Assembly: GCA_963989245.1 (NCBI GenBank)
Contig: OZ022339.1
Location: forward strand, 56,822,084-56,886,083
Direction of reading: 5' to 3'
DNA: 64,000 bases
From: Nansenia antarctica
Taxonomy: Eukaryota > Chordata > Actinopteri > Argentiniformes > Microstomatidae
Positions 13,801 through 24,480 of this stretch are shown piece by piece. Under the pieces are notes generated by a model. It saw nothing but the letters and a program-made list of their open reading frames with translations. It was not told the DNA's origin and did no database searches. Every line of letters begins with the position of its first letter. Within the stretch, counting starts at the first letter, position 1. The translations under genes were made by a program, and so were the position numbers.

Positions 13801-14699
13801 CTTCACTCCACTGCTTCTCTCCGCCGGATCAAAAAGGAAAATGCGCCCTCCAGTGGTTGCCAGTGGCAGCGCAGTCACTGAGGGGGACAATATCGTAGCA
13901 TCAATATTGATCTCATCATGCATAACGCAGAAGAGGAAAAAACGAACGCATGCAAATATATAGGTCGTGGTGGATGACTGACTTGACCATTTGACCTTGA
14001 ACTTTAAAGAATGTAAATAGATTAATAAAGCCAAGGTATCCTCTTATCAGTAGGCTAAAGCATGTAAATCTCTGTGCGTGACTAGATATAATTTGGCATG
14101 AATGTTCAATCATCATAACTCATAAGTCTACCTTTGCTTTTCCCACAGTATTAATGTGTCATTTGTTTCCGCTTTCCCCCGTGATCTATGTGACAGTAGC
14201 AATGCCAAATCTGGGTGACGACAGTTCGATGGATAGTGTTTGAAGATAGTGGCATGAAAAATGCAGTCTGACTGGTTGTTTTGACTGAACAAACGTTCCC
14301 GCGATGTTAGGTGTGTGTAGGCCTACATTGTCGAAATTACCGTGCGACCGCGACCGCGACCGGTCAGGGGCAGGTGCTGTGGGTGCGTGACGCACCGTGG
14401 GAGAGATACGGCTGTGGCTGGATCATGGCCAAGTAATAACTAGTCAGAGCTTGTGTGATCATATATCATTTCGATCCATTTCGAGACTAATGTCTCACTA
14501 AAGAAGATGGACAATAACGTTTTCATCTATATGGCCAAACTGTTGATGTCGCTTAATTAGGTCTAAAACTCAGGCTATTTATGTTTTAGCATCATCATCA
14601 TCATCATCATCATCAGACCATGCCACTTGACCAAAATATCACGCACGCACGTATATACACACACGCACGCACGCACGTATATACACACACGCACGCACG

Positions 14700-14786
<87 letters not shown>

Positions 14787-14794
14787 GCACACAC

Positions 14795-14864
<70 letters not shown>

Positions 14865-15895
14865 AATAGTAGATTATTGTGTGTGTCAACCCAATATGAT
14901 TCTATTACCTCGATCATTGGAAAACTCACCAGTGTTTGTTCAATAATTCCTTAATAACACAACCTGCCCCATCGCAGAGTATCTGTTCTCCCCGCAGCAT
15001 CTTATCCAGAGAAAGATGACAAAGTCGCAGGACCACAGTCAACTCCACTCTGTGTGTGTGCTGTGCCAACACAGCCAGGTCATGGAATGAAGGTCTGAAT
15101 CAAAGAGACGGCCAAACGCTCAGACTTCTTCACAGATTCCAAACATTCAGCTAAAACGACAAAAACCACTGGTAAATATCACCATGGCGAAATCAAGCAT
15201 ATGACCTGCATTACGCATTTATGTTTCAGATAACGTTGCGTGAAAAGGAATGCGCAAAGGAAAGGTTGCTAGTGGTTCAGGTAAAGAGACTCACTTTGAG
15301 AGGAGATGTGGGAATTAAGGGAAAGTAATTCCATGCGTGCTTAGTCTTATTAAATATGTAGCAGAAAGGAAATGTGTCCTATTTTACTCCAAATCAGACC
15401 TCTATTGGCAGCGCACCAGGTCAATCCATAGCCTAAAGAAAATACCCAAGTGGGCATGTTTACGTTTTCTCTCCCTCCAGGTATAGGGTAATATTGACAG
15501 TGAAAACTATTTTTTAATTTTAATTTAAATTTATATTTAGTTTACTCTGCGAGAGCTATACACTTGCCTGGTACATTGAAGGATAATTTTGCCCAAGACT
15601 GAGCCCTGGGGCTCATGTTGCTCTTCTTGAGCCCTCAAACCCTGCACGTTTCGTGTCCCCTCTCTTCTGAGGTTTTAAATATTGAAGATGATGGATATGT
15701 GGCATTCATCTTCCCGAGGGCAGGCAAGGAGCCCACGGCGGGGAAGAGCACGAGCTTACTGTACATACACAAATCACTCAGCTGAGAAAAAAACTAGGCT
15801 ACAGCATGTAGAGCGTAATTACGTAATTGAGTTTTTATGTAGGCTATAGGCTTTTTATTTTATTTTATGTAGGCTATAACCGCTACTTTATATAA

Positions 15896-15939
<44 letters not shown>

Positions 15940-16000
15940 TGTATATAAATCAATGTTTGGTAATAAATGCATCTTATTCTAATGGTGTCTCTAACCGCAA
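13801..16000. other. Intergenic DNA between mfsd2b and ubxn2a
   Basis: The two genes are head to tail. The stretch contains a (TCA)n run at 14591-14614, a 220-bp (CA)/(CGCA) array at 14641-14860 and an (AT)n tract at about 15898-15940. A GC-rich patch near 14340-14400 may belong to regulatory DNA. No coding exon was recognised. Confidence 0.6.
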
Positions 16001-16028
16001 AACACCCCACATTCAGTTGAAAATAGGT

Positions 16029-16274
16029 TTTATTGCAGCAAGATTAAATATTACACTAGACAGTTCGAGGAGGATGATATGTAGGCATATTATTGTGCAC
16101 CAGCAGGTTTGTTCTCTGATAAATGCATGAGCAAACTACCAAACATTGTAGGTAGAGGCCATCAAATTAAATCATTTTGACATATGTGCTTCCAATGCTG
16201 ATATAATCAAAAGACTGCATAGTCAACATGATTAAACATTCCATTCTATGACAGATGAGTAACTTCCTTTTTAT
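16029..16274 (-). terminator. ubxn2a: Candidate ubxn2a polyadenylation signals
   Basis: On the minus strand two AATAAA hexamers occur downstream of the stop codon, at about 16269-16274 and 16029-16034. They would give 3' UTRs of roughly 0.5 and 0.8 kb. Which one is used cannot be told from sequence alone. Confidence 0.45.
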
Positions 16275-16796
16275 TTGCACCTGTTCTATGGCATGATGAC
16301 ACACTGATATAATTACATGACATTCTTGAATTACAAGATTCTTTTCTTCATCACCACTCCCACTTAGCATTTCAGACGTTAAATAAGTGCATACAAGGAG
16401 TGCATATTCTTACTAATGGTCACAGTGAAGGAAGACTTGACATCAGCTGAGGCTGAATCATAGATAATAGGCAGACATACAGACAAAAAGAGAGACAGAC
16501 AGACAGATAGAGTTCAATAGGCAGCATCATTGGGTTTTGGGGGTTTTACTCAGGTGTTGATGGCACTTTGAAAGGGGCCTCCCGCTGTTCAAGGAGTAGT
16601 GGTGTCAGAAGCCAGCAATAACAGAGGGCACAGCGTTAGTGAATTAGAGGTCTGTGTGACTGTGAGCAAAGGTCTCTCTGGGTGTTCCCCCTTGTCAGTT
16701 GCTGAAAGAGAGAGGGTGGGACGGAGGGTGTTTCTCTGGGGTGACCAAGATAGGGAGGCAGCGTGAGTTAAGGGTCTCTGTGAGCATTCTCATTGG

Positions 16797-19700
16797 TCAG
16801 GAGTGTCCAAAGGGGGGGTGTGTGTTCAGGGGTCTCTGGATGATGACAGCATTGGTTAGGTCCGCTTCCTCCAGACTTAGCTCCTCCTCTCTGAGCTCTC
16901 GGAAGGGAAGGGATGTTGTCAGGATGAAAGGTGAGCAGGTCCTTTGGCAGTGCGCCACAAAGTCCCGAACATCTCTGATCCTGAGGATGACAGGGAGAAG
17001 AGAAAATATGATGCAATAACTTATTATGGCATAGGCAGAGACGCATGCAACATGTTTGGACAACCGCCGATCCTGTGCGGAGAACATCGTAGCGACAGCA
17101 CACTCCTGCAGATTCTTCCTTTACAACATCAGAAGGATACGACCATTCCTCACCAGAGAAGCAGCGCAACTCTTGACCCAGTCACTGGTCATCTCCCGCC
17201 TTGACTACTGTAACGCACTCCTGGCCGGGCTCCCCGCCTCTGCCATCAGACCTCTGCAGCTCATCCAGAATGCTGCTGCCCGTCTTGTGTTCAACCTCCC
17301 CAAATGTTCTCATGTCACCCCTCTCCTTTGCACCCTGCACTGGCTCCCGATAGCAGCTCACATCAGATTCAAGACCCTGGTGCTTGCCTACCTTCAGTTT
17401 TGAGTCAATAATTGTCCCAAGGGAGCGCCCCGCGGTGGTGTAGCGGTCTACGCACTGGCCGCTAGTGCATGCTGCCCACCGGGGCCGGGGTTCGTATCCC
17501 GGCTCGCCAGATCCAGATATGGCCGAGGCACACGGGAAGCGGCATATTGGCCGGCCGCTTCCGAGGGGGGTATAGGAGTATTTCTGGACTAGGATCCGTC
17601 GCGCAACACCGCCCCCTGGGCGCCGGAATAACGGTACTGGGCTCGAGGAGCCAGTCAGCCTAGTCTGCCTGGCGACCTCCTCTGGGACTGCCGGCCACGG
17701 GGTCGTGCGGCGGATCCTATGCAATAGGCAGGGGATAATTGGATGCTACGTTGGGTTAAATTGGCTACCAAATTGGGTGAAAAAGGGATAAAATCTGAAA
17801 AACAAATTAAAAAAAAAAAAAAATTATTGTCCCAAGGGGGCGCTTAGGTGGCGTAGTGGGTTAAGCGCTGACCATGTAACCGCAGGGTCCCCGGTTTGAT
17901 TCCGGCCGGGGACATATCCTGCATGTCATCCATCCTCTCTCTCTCACCCATCCTTCCTGTCATAATCTATACTGATCTGTCAATAAAAATTAAAATATGA
18001 GTGGGACTGCCCCACTCAGAAAAAATAACTTAAAAAAAAAAGTGTCCCAAGATCAGATAATATTTGTAAAATTGCACACATTCCACTGTCTGACCCCTAA
18101 TGGTCATGGCTTCATGTGTGTTGGCATTTATCATATATTTTGTCTTAGATATGTTTAATTGAAGCTAGGACTCCTAACACCACTTGACAATGTCTTCGAA
18201 GACCTGGCCGTCTGTCTACACACCATTTCTCTCCACATTTATATAATTATTTATATTATCTATTATACAGGCAACATCATTTGTTATTGACTGTAAAACA
18301 AATGAGGAGAGTGGAGGCAGAAGTCAGGGGTCGGGCAAATTGTAATACATGAAATGGAACGAGGAATGGTATATTGCTGATCATTGAGGCCATCCTCCGT
18401 TCTCTACCACCACCAGCCTCTACTGCTTTAAAATCCCCACACTAAAACCACCCAATGGTTATTCTACAAACTCTCATCCTATAGCTCTGGGTTCAATCTT
18501 CTATTCCATCTGAGTTACACAATCCCTCTCTAGGGATTTTATAGATCCACACTGTCGCCATCTCTCAGATTATGTTTTCTACAGGCCCATGAACATGTAG
18601 TGGGGGGGGGGGGGGTCGGGGGTTGGGGGATAACATGCACCATGCTGCACTCTCAGCTCAGGCCCTTGACCACACTGGGATAATCCATTATGTCATCTCT
18701 ATATCCATGCCTGCATCGGCTGTGACATAACATGCAATATGACAACCTCGGCCTGGCTTATAAGGTGCCCACTGCTCTCAATAACAATCAAGGGCATAGA
18801 AATCAACTGCTTATAGTGGTCAGAAAGAGCAGGGCAGAAACATTCCTGTACTTCTATATTAACACATTTTACCACTATTCTTAAGTTGCTGCAGTGCACC
18901 TGTATAATGAATGAATGAATGAATGAATGAATGAATGAATGAATGGTCTTTATTGTCATTAATACAGTACAGGTACCATACAACGAAATTTAGTAGGGGG
19001 GGCTCCCCTGTGAAATAGCCCTTACAAATAGGCCCGAGACACCATCAGAAATATACTTTATACACTGCTTCATCTCTAACCCGGTCAGTACAACAGCCCT
19101 TGCTCATGCTTCCTTATGAAATGTCTCGAATACCATCAAATACATGGAGCTGAATACCATCAAATACATGGAGCTGAATACCATCAAATACATGGAGCTG
19201 GCGGTAATTCAGGCAGGGCAGGTGTCTGTCATCTGTCAGTCCGTAGCATTCAATAGCACTTGTGACACAGTTTTACTGGCTATGAGAGTTGATTTTGTGT
19301 GGACGTCCCACCCACCACCCCCAGCCTCCATCCACACGGTTGCTCTGTATGTAGCCTCCCCAAGGAGGGTTGGATAAGTCATGCGCTCCCTGCCATACTT
19401 TATACTTGGTGGTTGTTTAGCTCCAGGCAGGGAGCTTTACAGAGCGGAGCCATCCAATTATGTCAAGCTTAAATATATTACCATTTTCATTTTATGAATG
19501 GTAAAACTGACAAGAGTGTCCGGACTGAACCAGTATTGTTATAGCAAACATTGCATTAAGTCACTTTAGACAACAACAACAACAAAAAACTGTTAATTCT
19601 AGCATTTTTATGTCAATAAATTGTTATTAATTATTACATTATGTGATAAATAAATTGATATATTAATTCATTACATTAAGGGTTACATAGGCATAGGTAC

Positions 19701-22700
19701 CCACCGGTGTGAGTGGTTGAACCTTTGAACCAGCCTCCTACCATCACTCAACCAGATCTGCAGGGAGGTGACAGGCAGGGCATGGTCCAGCGTTACCATG
19801 GGGACAGGAGGAAATTCCCCCTCCTCGTGCACTGATGGAGACCTGGCCACCACCCTTGGAGCAACACTGTGGGAGGAGGGGAGAGAACATTTATTTTTAC
19901 ATTTTTACATTTAGCAGATGCTTTTATCCAAAGCAACTTACAATTAGAGATTATAGGACAGTCTCCATGGAGAAAGTTAGGGCTTAGTGCTTTACTCAAG
20001 GGCACACTAGTCGTGGTGTTCCCAGGTGGGATTTACATTTACATTTTAACCATTTAGCAGACGCTTTTATCCAGAGAGACTTACAATTTGAGATTACAGG
20101 GACAGTCTCCCTGGAGTAAGTGCTTTACTCAAGGGCACACTAGTGGTGGCATTCCTAGGTGGGATTTGAACTCATGACCTTCTGATCACCAGTCCACTAT
20201 CCATTAGGCCAGGAGTGGGCAAACTACAGCCTGCGGGCCAACTGCGGCGGGGCATAGATTTAAAAAATAAAATGGAATATGGCCTGGATCCTGCATTGGA
20301 TTTCTTAGTTTCAACACTAGAAGTCACAACCATTTTGCAGAACGACTAGACCGACCGTTGCAATGATTTCCTACCATTGAAAACTTTGACCTCAGTCCCC
20401 AAAAAAAAAAGTTAAAAAAAAATCCATGAAGGGTCGAACATGGCGGAATCAAAAAGACGGAAAATAGCAAGTGAGTGCCGAAAATTTCAGGCACGGTGGG
20501 AAAATGAATACTTTTTCACAGAAGTGAAGGGAAAGTGTGTTTGTTTGATTTGCATGGAATTTGTTGCGGTGATGAATGATTATAATATTCGAAGACACTC
20601 TGAAACGAAACCTCAGTCCTACATTTTGTAAACTGGCACAAAGCGAGTGCAGAAAGTTAAACATCTGACAGTTAGCACAACAAGTATTTATTTTGGGTAC
20701 AGTAGAGGAAAATGCCACAATGGCTAGCTACGAGGTAGCTCAGCTCATCGCCCATGTGTCCAGAGAAAATTCAAGAATTCAACTACAACGTCAGTATGTC
20801 CAGAAGAACAGTCACTGCTCTCATTGAGGGAACTGCTGTTACCATCATCGGTGAGTTAAAAATGCACCACATCATTAGTATTTGATGTGTTTACAACCCC
20901 AATTACGTAAGAAATGTAATCAATCAAATTTAATAAAACTATATTTAACAAACTTTACCCTTTTTGATATGCTAATAAGCACATTTACTTATATTACTTT
21001 ATTTACATAGGCTACATAATAACAAGCGTACGCTACAGTTTATTTACCCCTCCCTAGCTTTTTAAACACTGCTTTTCTACATTGTTTTTACATTATTGAA
21101 CTTATGGACCACCGGCAATACCTGTTCTGTAACTATACAGTATATTCAGTATTTTTTTGCGTTGTGAAAGACCTATTCACAATAATTACCTGAAGAACCA
21201 GTCTGAATACTTGCTATACTGAATACTTTGTGGTGGAATGTTGTAAACAAAGGAACATGATCCTTTCTTGATCTTTTCTCCTTAGTTTTTAATTTGCACT
21301 TCTTTTTGAAAGAGAGTTTTATTGTTTTAATTTCAATTTAAGATACAGAAATGCCTACTGTAATGTGTGAATACATCAATAAACTACTGTAATGACAACA
21401 GCTAAACCGTTCAGTGGTGTTGTATTATTTTGATAATTCGATGGCACAGGGGTTTTCTGGTCTAAAAACACAGTTTAATTTATTTATTTATTTTACTCTT
21501 TGTTTTGACTTGTCCGTCAGACAACTGCAGGAGGAAGTCCACTTGTCTGAACATAAAATGTACTTTTTATGTACAAGCGGACAAGCCTTAATGTCGAGTC
21601 CTGGTACACATCTCGAAATACAATGTACACATCTCGAAATACAATACGGCTGTATTGATTTCATTTTGGCACAAATATTCAGTATTTTTGCATTGTATTT
21701 AGTGTTACACATGTATTGGATTTCGACGTGTGTACAATTCATCCTCCATAGTGCTGTGCCCTGTCACTATCAAATCAATAGCAGACCTAAAGCCTTTTGC
21801 ACATTTTGCATGGACACGAAAACTGAGGTTCTCAAATCTCAATGCCCACGGCTATTCTAATCAGTTCATCTGACAATACTGAGTAGTAGGGCCACCTAGT
21901 GGTACAGTTTAGAAACACATGATCATCAAGACATAGTCGTCAAATGTCCACGGACATGTATCATTGTACTGTATGAATATTAGCAGTCTCACCTGCCCAG
22001 TCTGTAACCTCGCCCACTGAAGGATTGGAAGGTCTTCTTCTTGGGGACATACATCTCCTCTGTCATGTCCTCCACGTTGACCTCCAGCTCCTCCTCTTCA
22101 GCCCTGTTTTCCAACTCTGCAGGCAGCTCCCTGGAATACAGGACAGATAGTCACAACAATCAAGCAATTAACCCCTCAAATAATCAACCAATGCCACTGG
22201 AGCTTCTGAGAGAGAGCTGTGATCTCAATCCCTAAAGTATTTTTCATTGACGTGACACTGATGGCAACGCAACTGATACGAGTAGAGTATCTAGGCTGTT
22301 ACTCCTCATGTCTTGAGGACTTCAGCCAAGATTTGGCAAATTTGGAATTAGTTTGGGTATTACTTTCATGCTATAAATAATAATACGATCCCTGGCTATA
22401 TTAGGAGTATCGTTAAGGTCAAAGGACCAACCCTGGAAATATAAAATACAGGTTCTCTACTGCATATAGATGTGTCAGATATATATGACAGCAGCTGGTG
22501 AAACCGGGAACAAGTCAGCAACCGACGGACTGCTCTGACTTTTATTCTGAAAAATGTCAATAAATGTCAACGTTGTTGAAAATCAATAACACACTTGCTA
22601 GTCAAGGCTAAATATTGCAATGCAACGGATTCGGTGAGTAATCCCCACTACTACCAAACGTTTAAATTTATTAACATTTTTCAGAATAAAAGTCAGAACA

Positions 22701-23904
22701 TTTTGATTGGTTGGCGACTTGTTCCCAGTTTCACAAGCTGCTGCCACATACTGGCAACGCAGGTCTTAGCTGAGGGTTCTAACAAGGGAGTCACAAACCT
22801 TGTTGCTAAAGCCCTACGCAAGGGCTCTCCCAATTTATAGTTCTGCGTTGGTCGGTCTGGTTCGCGTTGGTCGGTGTACTCATAGCGGCATAATAGCGAT
22901 TTTGTTGGTATGCTTGTTGTAAAGAAAATGTCTATAATGCATAAATGACATTAAACTAAGATAATAAGATGGTTATCATTATTTTTCAAATCTTTATTAA
23001 TGAGTAATTACAGAAAAAGTTAATGACATTTCTGTCATGGCTTCCGCAGTTTGGCCTACGAGAGAGTCGGAATCATGTCGGAATCATGTGCTACCAAGCG
23101 GACCAATCACAGTGCTTACGGTCTGCGTAGGCACTGCCGCGTAGTTACATTTTTGGAGAGGTGCGCGTGAGCCTACGGCGTAGATTTTACGCAGAAGTAT
23201 AAATTGAGCTTTAAGCTCACCCTCGTTTGATGGTCTCCAGGAAGTCTTGGTTCTCTTGTATGGAGTAGCTGCGAAACTCCTCATCATTAACAGTGAACCC
23301 ATTCTTCCACAGTCTCACCACCATGTCAACCTGAAACACCAACCATCACAGTCAATCCATGAAAATAAATACAGTTCCTCTATGATTAAAAAATGTTTGC
23401 AAGGAGAAAAAACGTGAGGTTAGTCCCTAATAACCTTTGAGCTCCCAGAGGCGACATTGCTGATCTTCTCCACCTCGTCTAATAGGTCCTCTACAGAGAA
23501 ACTGCGTCTCATAGGGGCCTCCTCCTCCTCATTCTCTTTGCCATCACACCTGCAACAAAGAGTAAATAATGGGCCCTAGATCTCCAGGTGTTTCTATGAC
23601 AGGCATAGGTCGAGTTCAGTGAATATGACAATATATGACCAACACAAATGCTTTGGTGTTACTACATTTAGTAGCTTGACTTAGCTTATTCTTATTTCTC
23701 ATTATATGGACGGTCAATACCTTCATGAAATGAATTTGCTTGCATATAACTTGGATAAGTGGTGGTTGAACATCAAACTTGATATTTGCAAATATATCTT
23801 GATTCTTGCATATTAGCAAATTGACTACGGTTTTCACAAAGTCAAGTAACACGAACTCACCAGTTTTCATCCATCTCGCTCTCTTTAATGTCAATATCTT
23901 TCAT
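16797..23904 (-). CDS. ubxn2a: ubxn2a, UBX domain protein 2A (p97/VCP cofactor)
   Basis: Complete CDS in six coding exons on the minus strand: 23904-23861, 23549-23435, 23330-23221, 22130-21993, 19866-19705, 16980-16797 (stop codon 16799-16797). All splice borders are GT/AG and the total is 753 nt, 250 residues, close to the 259 I recall for human. UBXN2A is a cytosolic adaptor that brings substrates to the AAA ATPase p97/VCP. The N-terminus MKDIDIKESEMDENW matches the family. The SEP domain begins around residue 54 (VDMVVRLWKNGFTVND), with FQSFSGRGYRLG near residues 120-135. The UBX domain spans about 169-246, from LQIWLSDGRRLVQRF to LEEADLTNAVIIQR, which closely matches the mammalian protein. 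The 2.8-2.1 kb introns contain transposons and SINEs. Confidence 0.93.
17036..17403 (+). mobile_element. L2-type LINE fragment, C-terminal RT region
   Basis: An open frame reads [14 protein letters not shown], then LQLIQNAAARLVFNLPK and HVTPLLCTLHWLPI, which is the conserved C-terminal part of fish L2-type reverse transcriptases. It is truncated at both ends and lies in the ubxn2a intron just 56 bp from the last exon, in antisense to the gene. Confidence 0.85.
17422..17825 (+). mobile_element. tRNA-derived SINE (family A)
   Basis: The head has Pol III promoter-like boxes: TGGTGTAGCGGTC (box A) near 17436 and GGTTCGTATCCC (box B) near 17489. A roughly 300-bp body and an A-rich tail follow. 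Flanking copies of ATTGTCCCAAG (17411-17421 and 17826-17836) are the target-site duplication. Confidence 0.85.
17837..18042 (+). mobile_element. tRNA-derived SINE (family B), copy 1
   Basis: Begins GGGCGCTTAGGTGGCGTAG, has a box B GGTTTGATTCC near 17893, then CATCCTGTCATC-like body sequence and an A-rich tail. It is flanked by TGTCCCAAG at 17828-17836 and 18043-18051. It is directly joined to the preceding family A SINE. Confidence 0.85.
18907..19060 (-). mobile_element. Non-LTR element 3' end with (GAAT)n tail
   Basis: (TGAA)n at 18907-18944 is followed by GGTCTTTATTGTCATTAATA and ACAACGAAATTT, a combination I recall as a common antisense retrotransposon 3' end in fish. The class is assigned from memory; the right boundary is unclear. 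Confidence 0.45.
19129..19200. repeat. 24-bp tandem repeat, three copies
   Basis: AATACCATCAAATACATGGA plus GCTG repeats three times without change. It lies in a ubxn2a intron and has no coding role. Confidence 0.9.
19894..20215. repeat. Dispersed teleost repeat (two tandem partial copies)
   Basis: Two units start ACATTTAGCAGATGCTTTTA / CATTTAGCAGACGCTTTTAT and run through CTTTACTCAAGGGCACACTAG to GGTGGGATTTGAACTCATGACC. The same repeat occurs at 36070-36236. It looks like a tRNA-related dispersed repeat common in fish; I cannot name the family with certainty. Confidence 0.65.
20210..20860 (+). mobile_element. hAT (Charlie-like) transposon fragment with BED-type finger
   Basis: The 5' end AGGAGTGGGCAAACTACAGC resembles hAT-Charlie termini. 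An ORF from 20440 reads MAESKRRKIASECRKFQARW, then CVCLICMEF and NIRRHSETK, a C2H2 BED-like N-terminus of hAT transposases. After 63 codons it hits a stop, so it is a relic. No 3' end was found. It is a ubxn2a intronic insertion in antisense to the gene. Confidence 0.65.
22494..22748. mobile_element. MITE, TGTGACAGCAGCTGG family, copy 2
   Basis: 255-bp relative in a ubxn2a intron, with ends TATGACAGCAGCTGGTGAAA and the complement of TTTCACAAGCTGCTGCCACA, and TA on both sides. It keeps more interior sequence (ACACACTTGCTAGTCAAGGC) than copy 1. Confidence 0.7.
22818..23215. mobile_element. Inverted-repeat DNA element next to a ubxn2a splice donor
   Basis: The ends CTCCCAATTTATAGTTCTGC and (complement) GCTCAATTTATACTTCTGCG are inverted repeats. 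About 150 bp of its interior (22890-23040) recurs in opposite orientation at about 33040-33220. It resembles PIF/Harbinger-like MITEs of fish from memory. Its right end is within about 6-10 bp of the exon boundary at 23221. Confidence 0.6.
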
Positions 23905-23923
23905 GATGTATTCTGCTTTCCAT
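23861..23923 (-). CDS. ubxn2a: ubxn2a exon with the start codon and an overlapping upstream ATG
   Basis: The exon begins after a CTCCAG acceptor at 23923. Its first ATG (23923) opens a 10-codon frame ending TGA at 23891 that overlaps the true start. The second ATG (23904) begins MKDIDIKESEMDEN, which matches UBXN2A and stays in frame with all later exons, so it was taken as the start. Confidence 0.85.
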
Positions 23924-24396
23924 CTGGAGAGAAGAGGGGACACGAAACTCTATGACACGAAGCCTACAGGCCTGATGATCATGCATCAAATTAACATTCA
24001 TATCGTCATTCTTTAATAAAGTAAAAAAAACTTGAGATTGGGTATAGATGGTTTGGCCACAGTGGACCACGGCTATTTGTTACAATGTTGATGAATCAAT
24101 ACAGTGATGTTAGGCTACGCATTTTTTTTGCAACATCATTAAATTCGCGTGACTTAAGGAATTAATCGAATACAACCGTTATGGTGCTTAACATAAAACA
24201 GAATCACACACAGTAGGCTACGTATATGGTTGATACACGCATTACAACTGTGCGTCAAAATTATATAAGACCACTCGCAGGACGATCATTTCACTACGTG
24301 ATTTCTTGAAATAATCATAGAGTACGCAAACGAGTACAATGTATCGAGTATGCATCGAATATACACAGACATGTCTATAATAGGTTCCTGCTTTAC

Positions 24397-24480
24397 CAGT
24401 TCGTATTCGTGTTGTTGTAGTGTGCGGCCATAAGTTTATGGTTGGGGGTGATGCTGCTGAGCGACTGCTTTGACGTAAGC
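24397..24480 (-). promoter_or_regulatory. ubxn2a: Probable ubxn2a non-coding exon 1 and promoter
   Basis: On the minus strand a donor AACTG|GTAAAG lies at 24397, preceded by GC-rich DNA with a CRE-like TTACGTCA near 24474. It is the nearest credible donor upstream of the start exon. The exon would carry a short upstream ORF beginning at 24431. The transcription start is not determined. Confidence 0.5.

Larger units (their letters stand above)
1615..14860. repeat. Cluster of (CA)n/(GT)n microsatellites across mfsd2b
   Basis: Arrays at about 1615-1741, 5648-5813, 6762-6874, 7285-7327, 7438-7479, 7609-7636, 8357-8546, 9451-9600, 9878-9936, 11783-11961, 12382-12544, 13334-13448 and 14641-14860. 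Several include CGCA or CACGCG steps. Other simple repeats: poly-C about 2869-2891, poly-G 3051-3076, (GGA)n 8106-8135. Confidence 0.95.

Noticed and set aside
13702..14034. 110-codon minus-strand frame upstream of mfsd2b
   Set aside because: No similarity recognised, and it overlaps the probable promoter and untranslated exon.
14641..14860. Regular repeat array that could be mistaken for a CRISPR array
   Set aside because: It is a pure dinucleotide/tetranucleotide microsatellite in a vertebrate genome, without unique spacers or cas genes.
21414..21860. 148-codon frame in a ubxn2a intron
   Set aside because: No recognisable motif; it includes a 21-bp duplicated word (TACACATCTCGAAATACAAT) and AT-rich low-complexity sequence.
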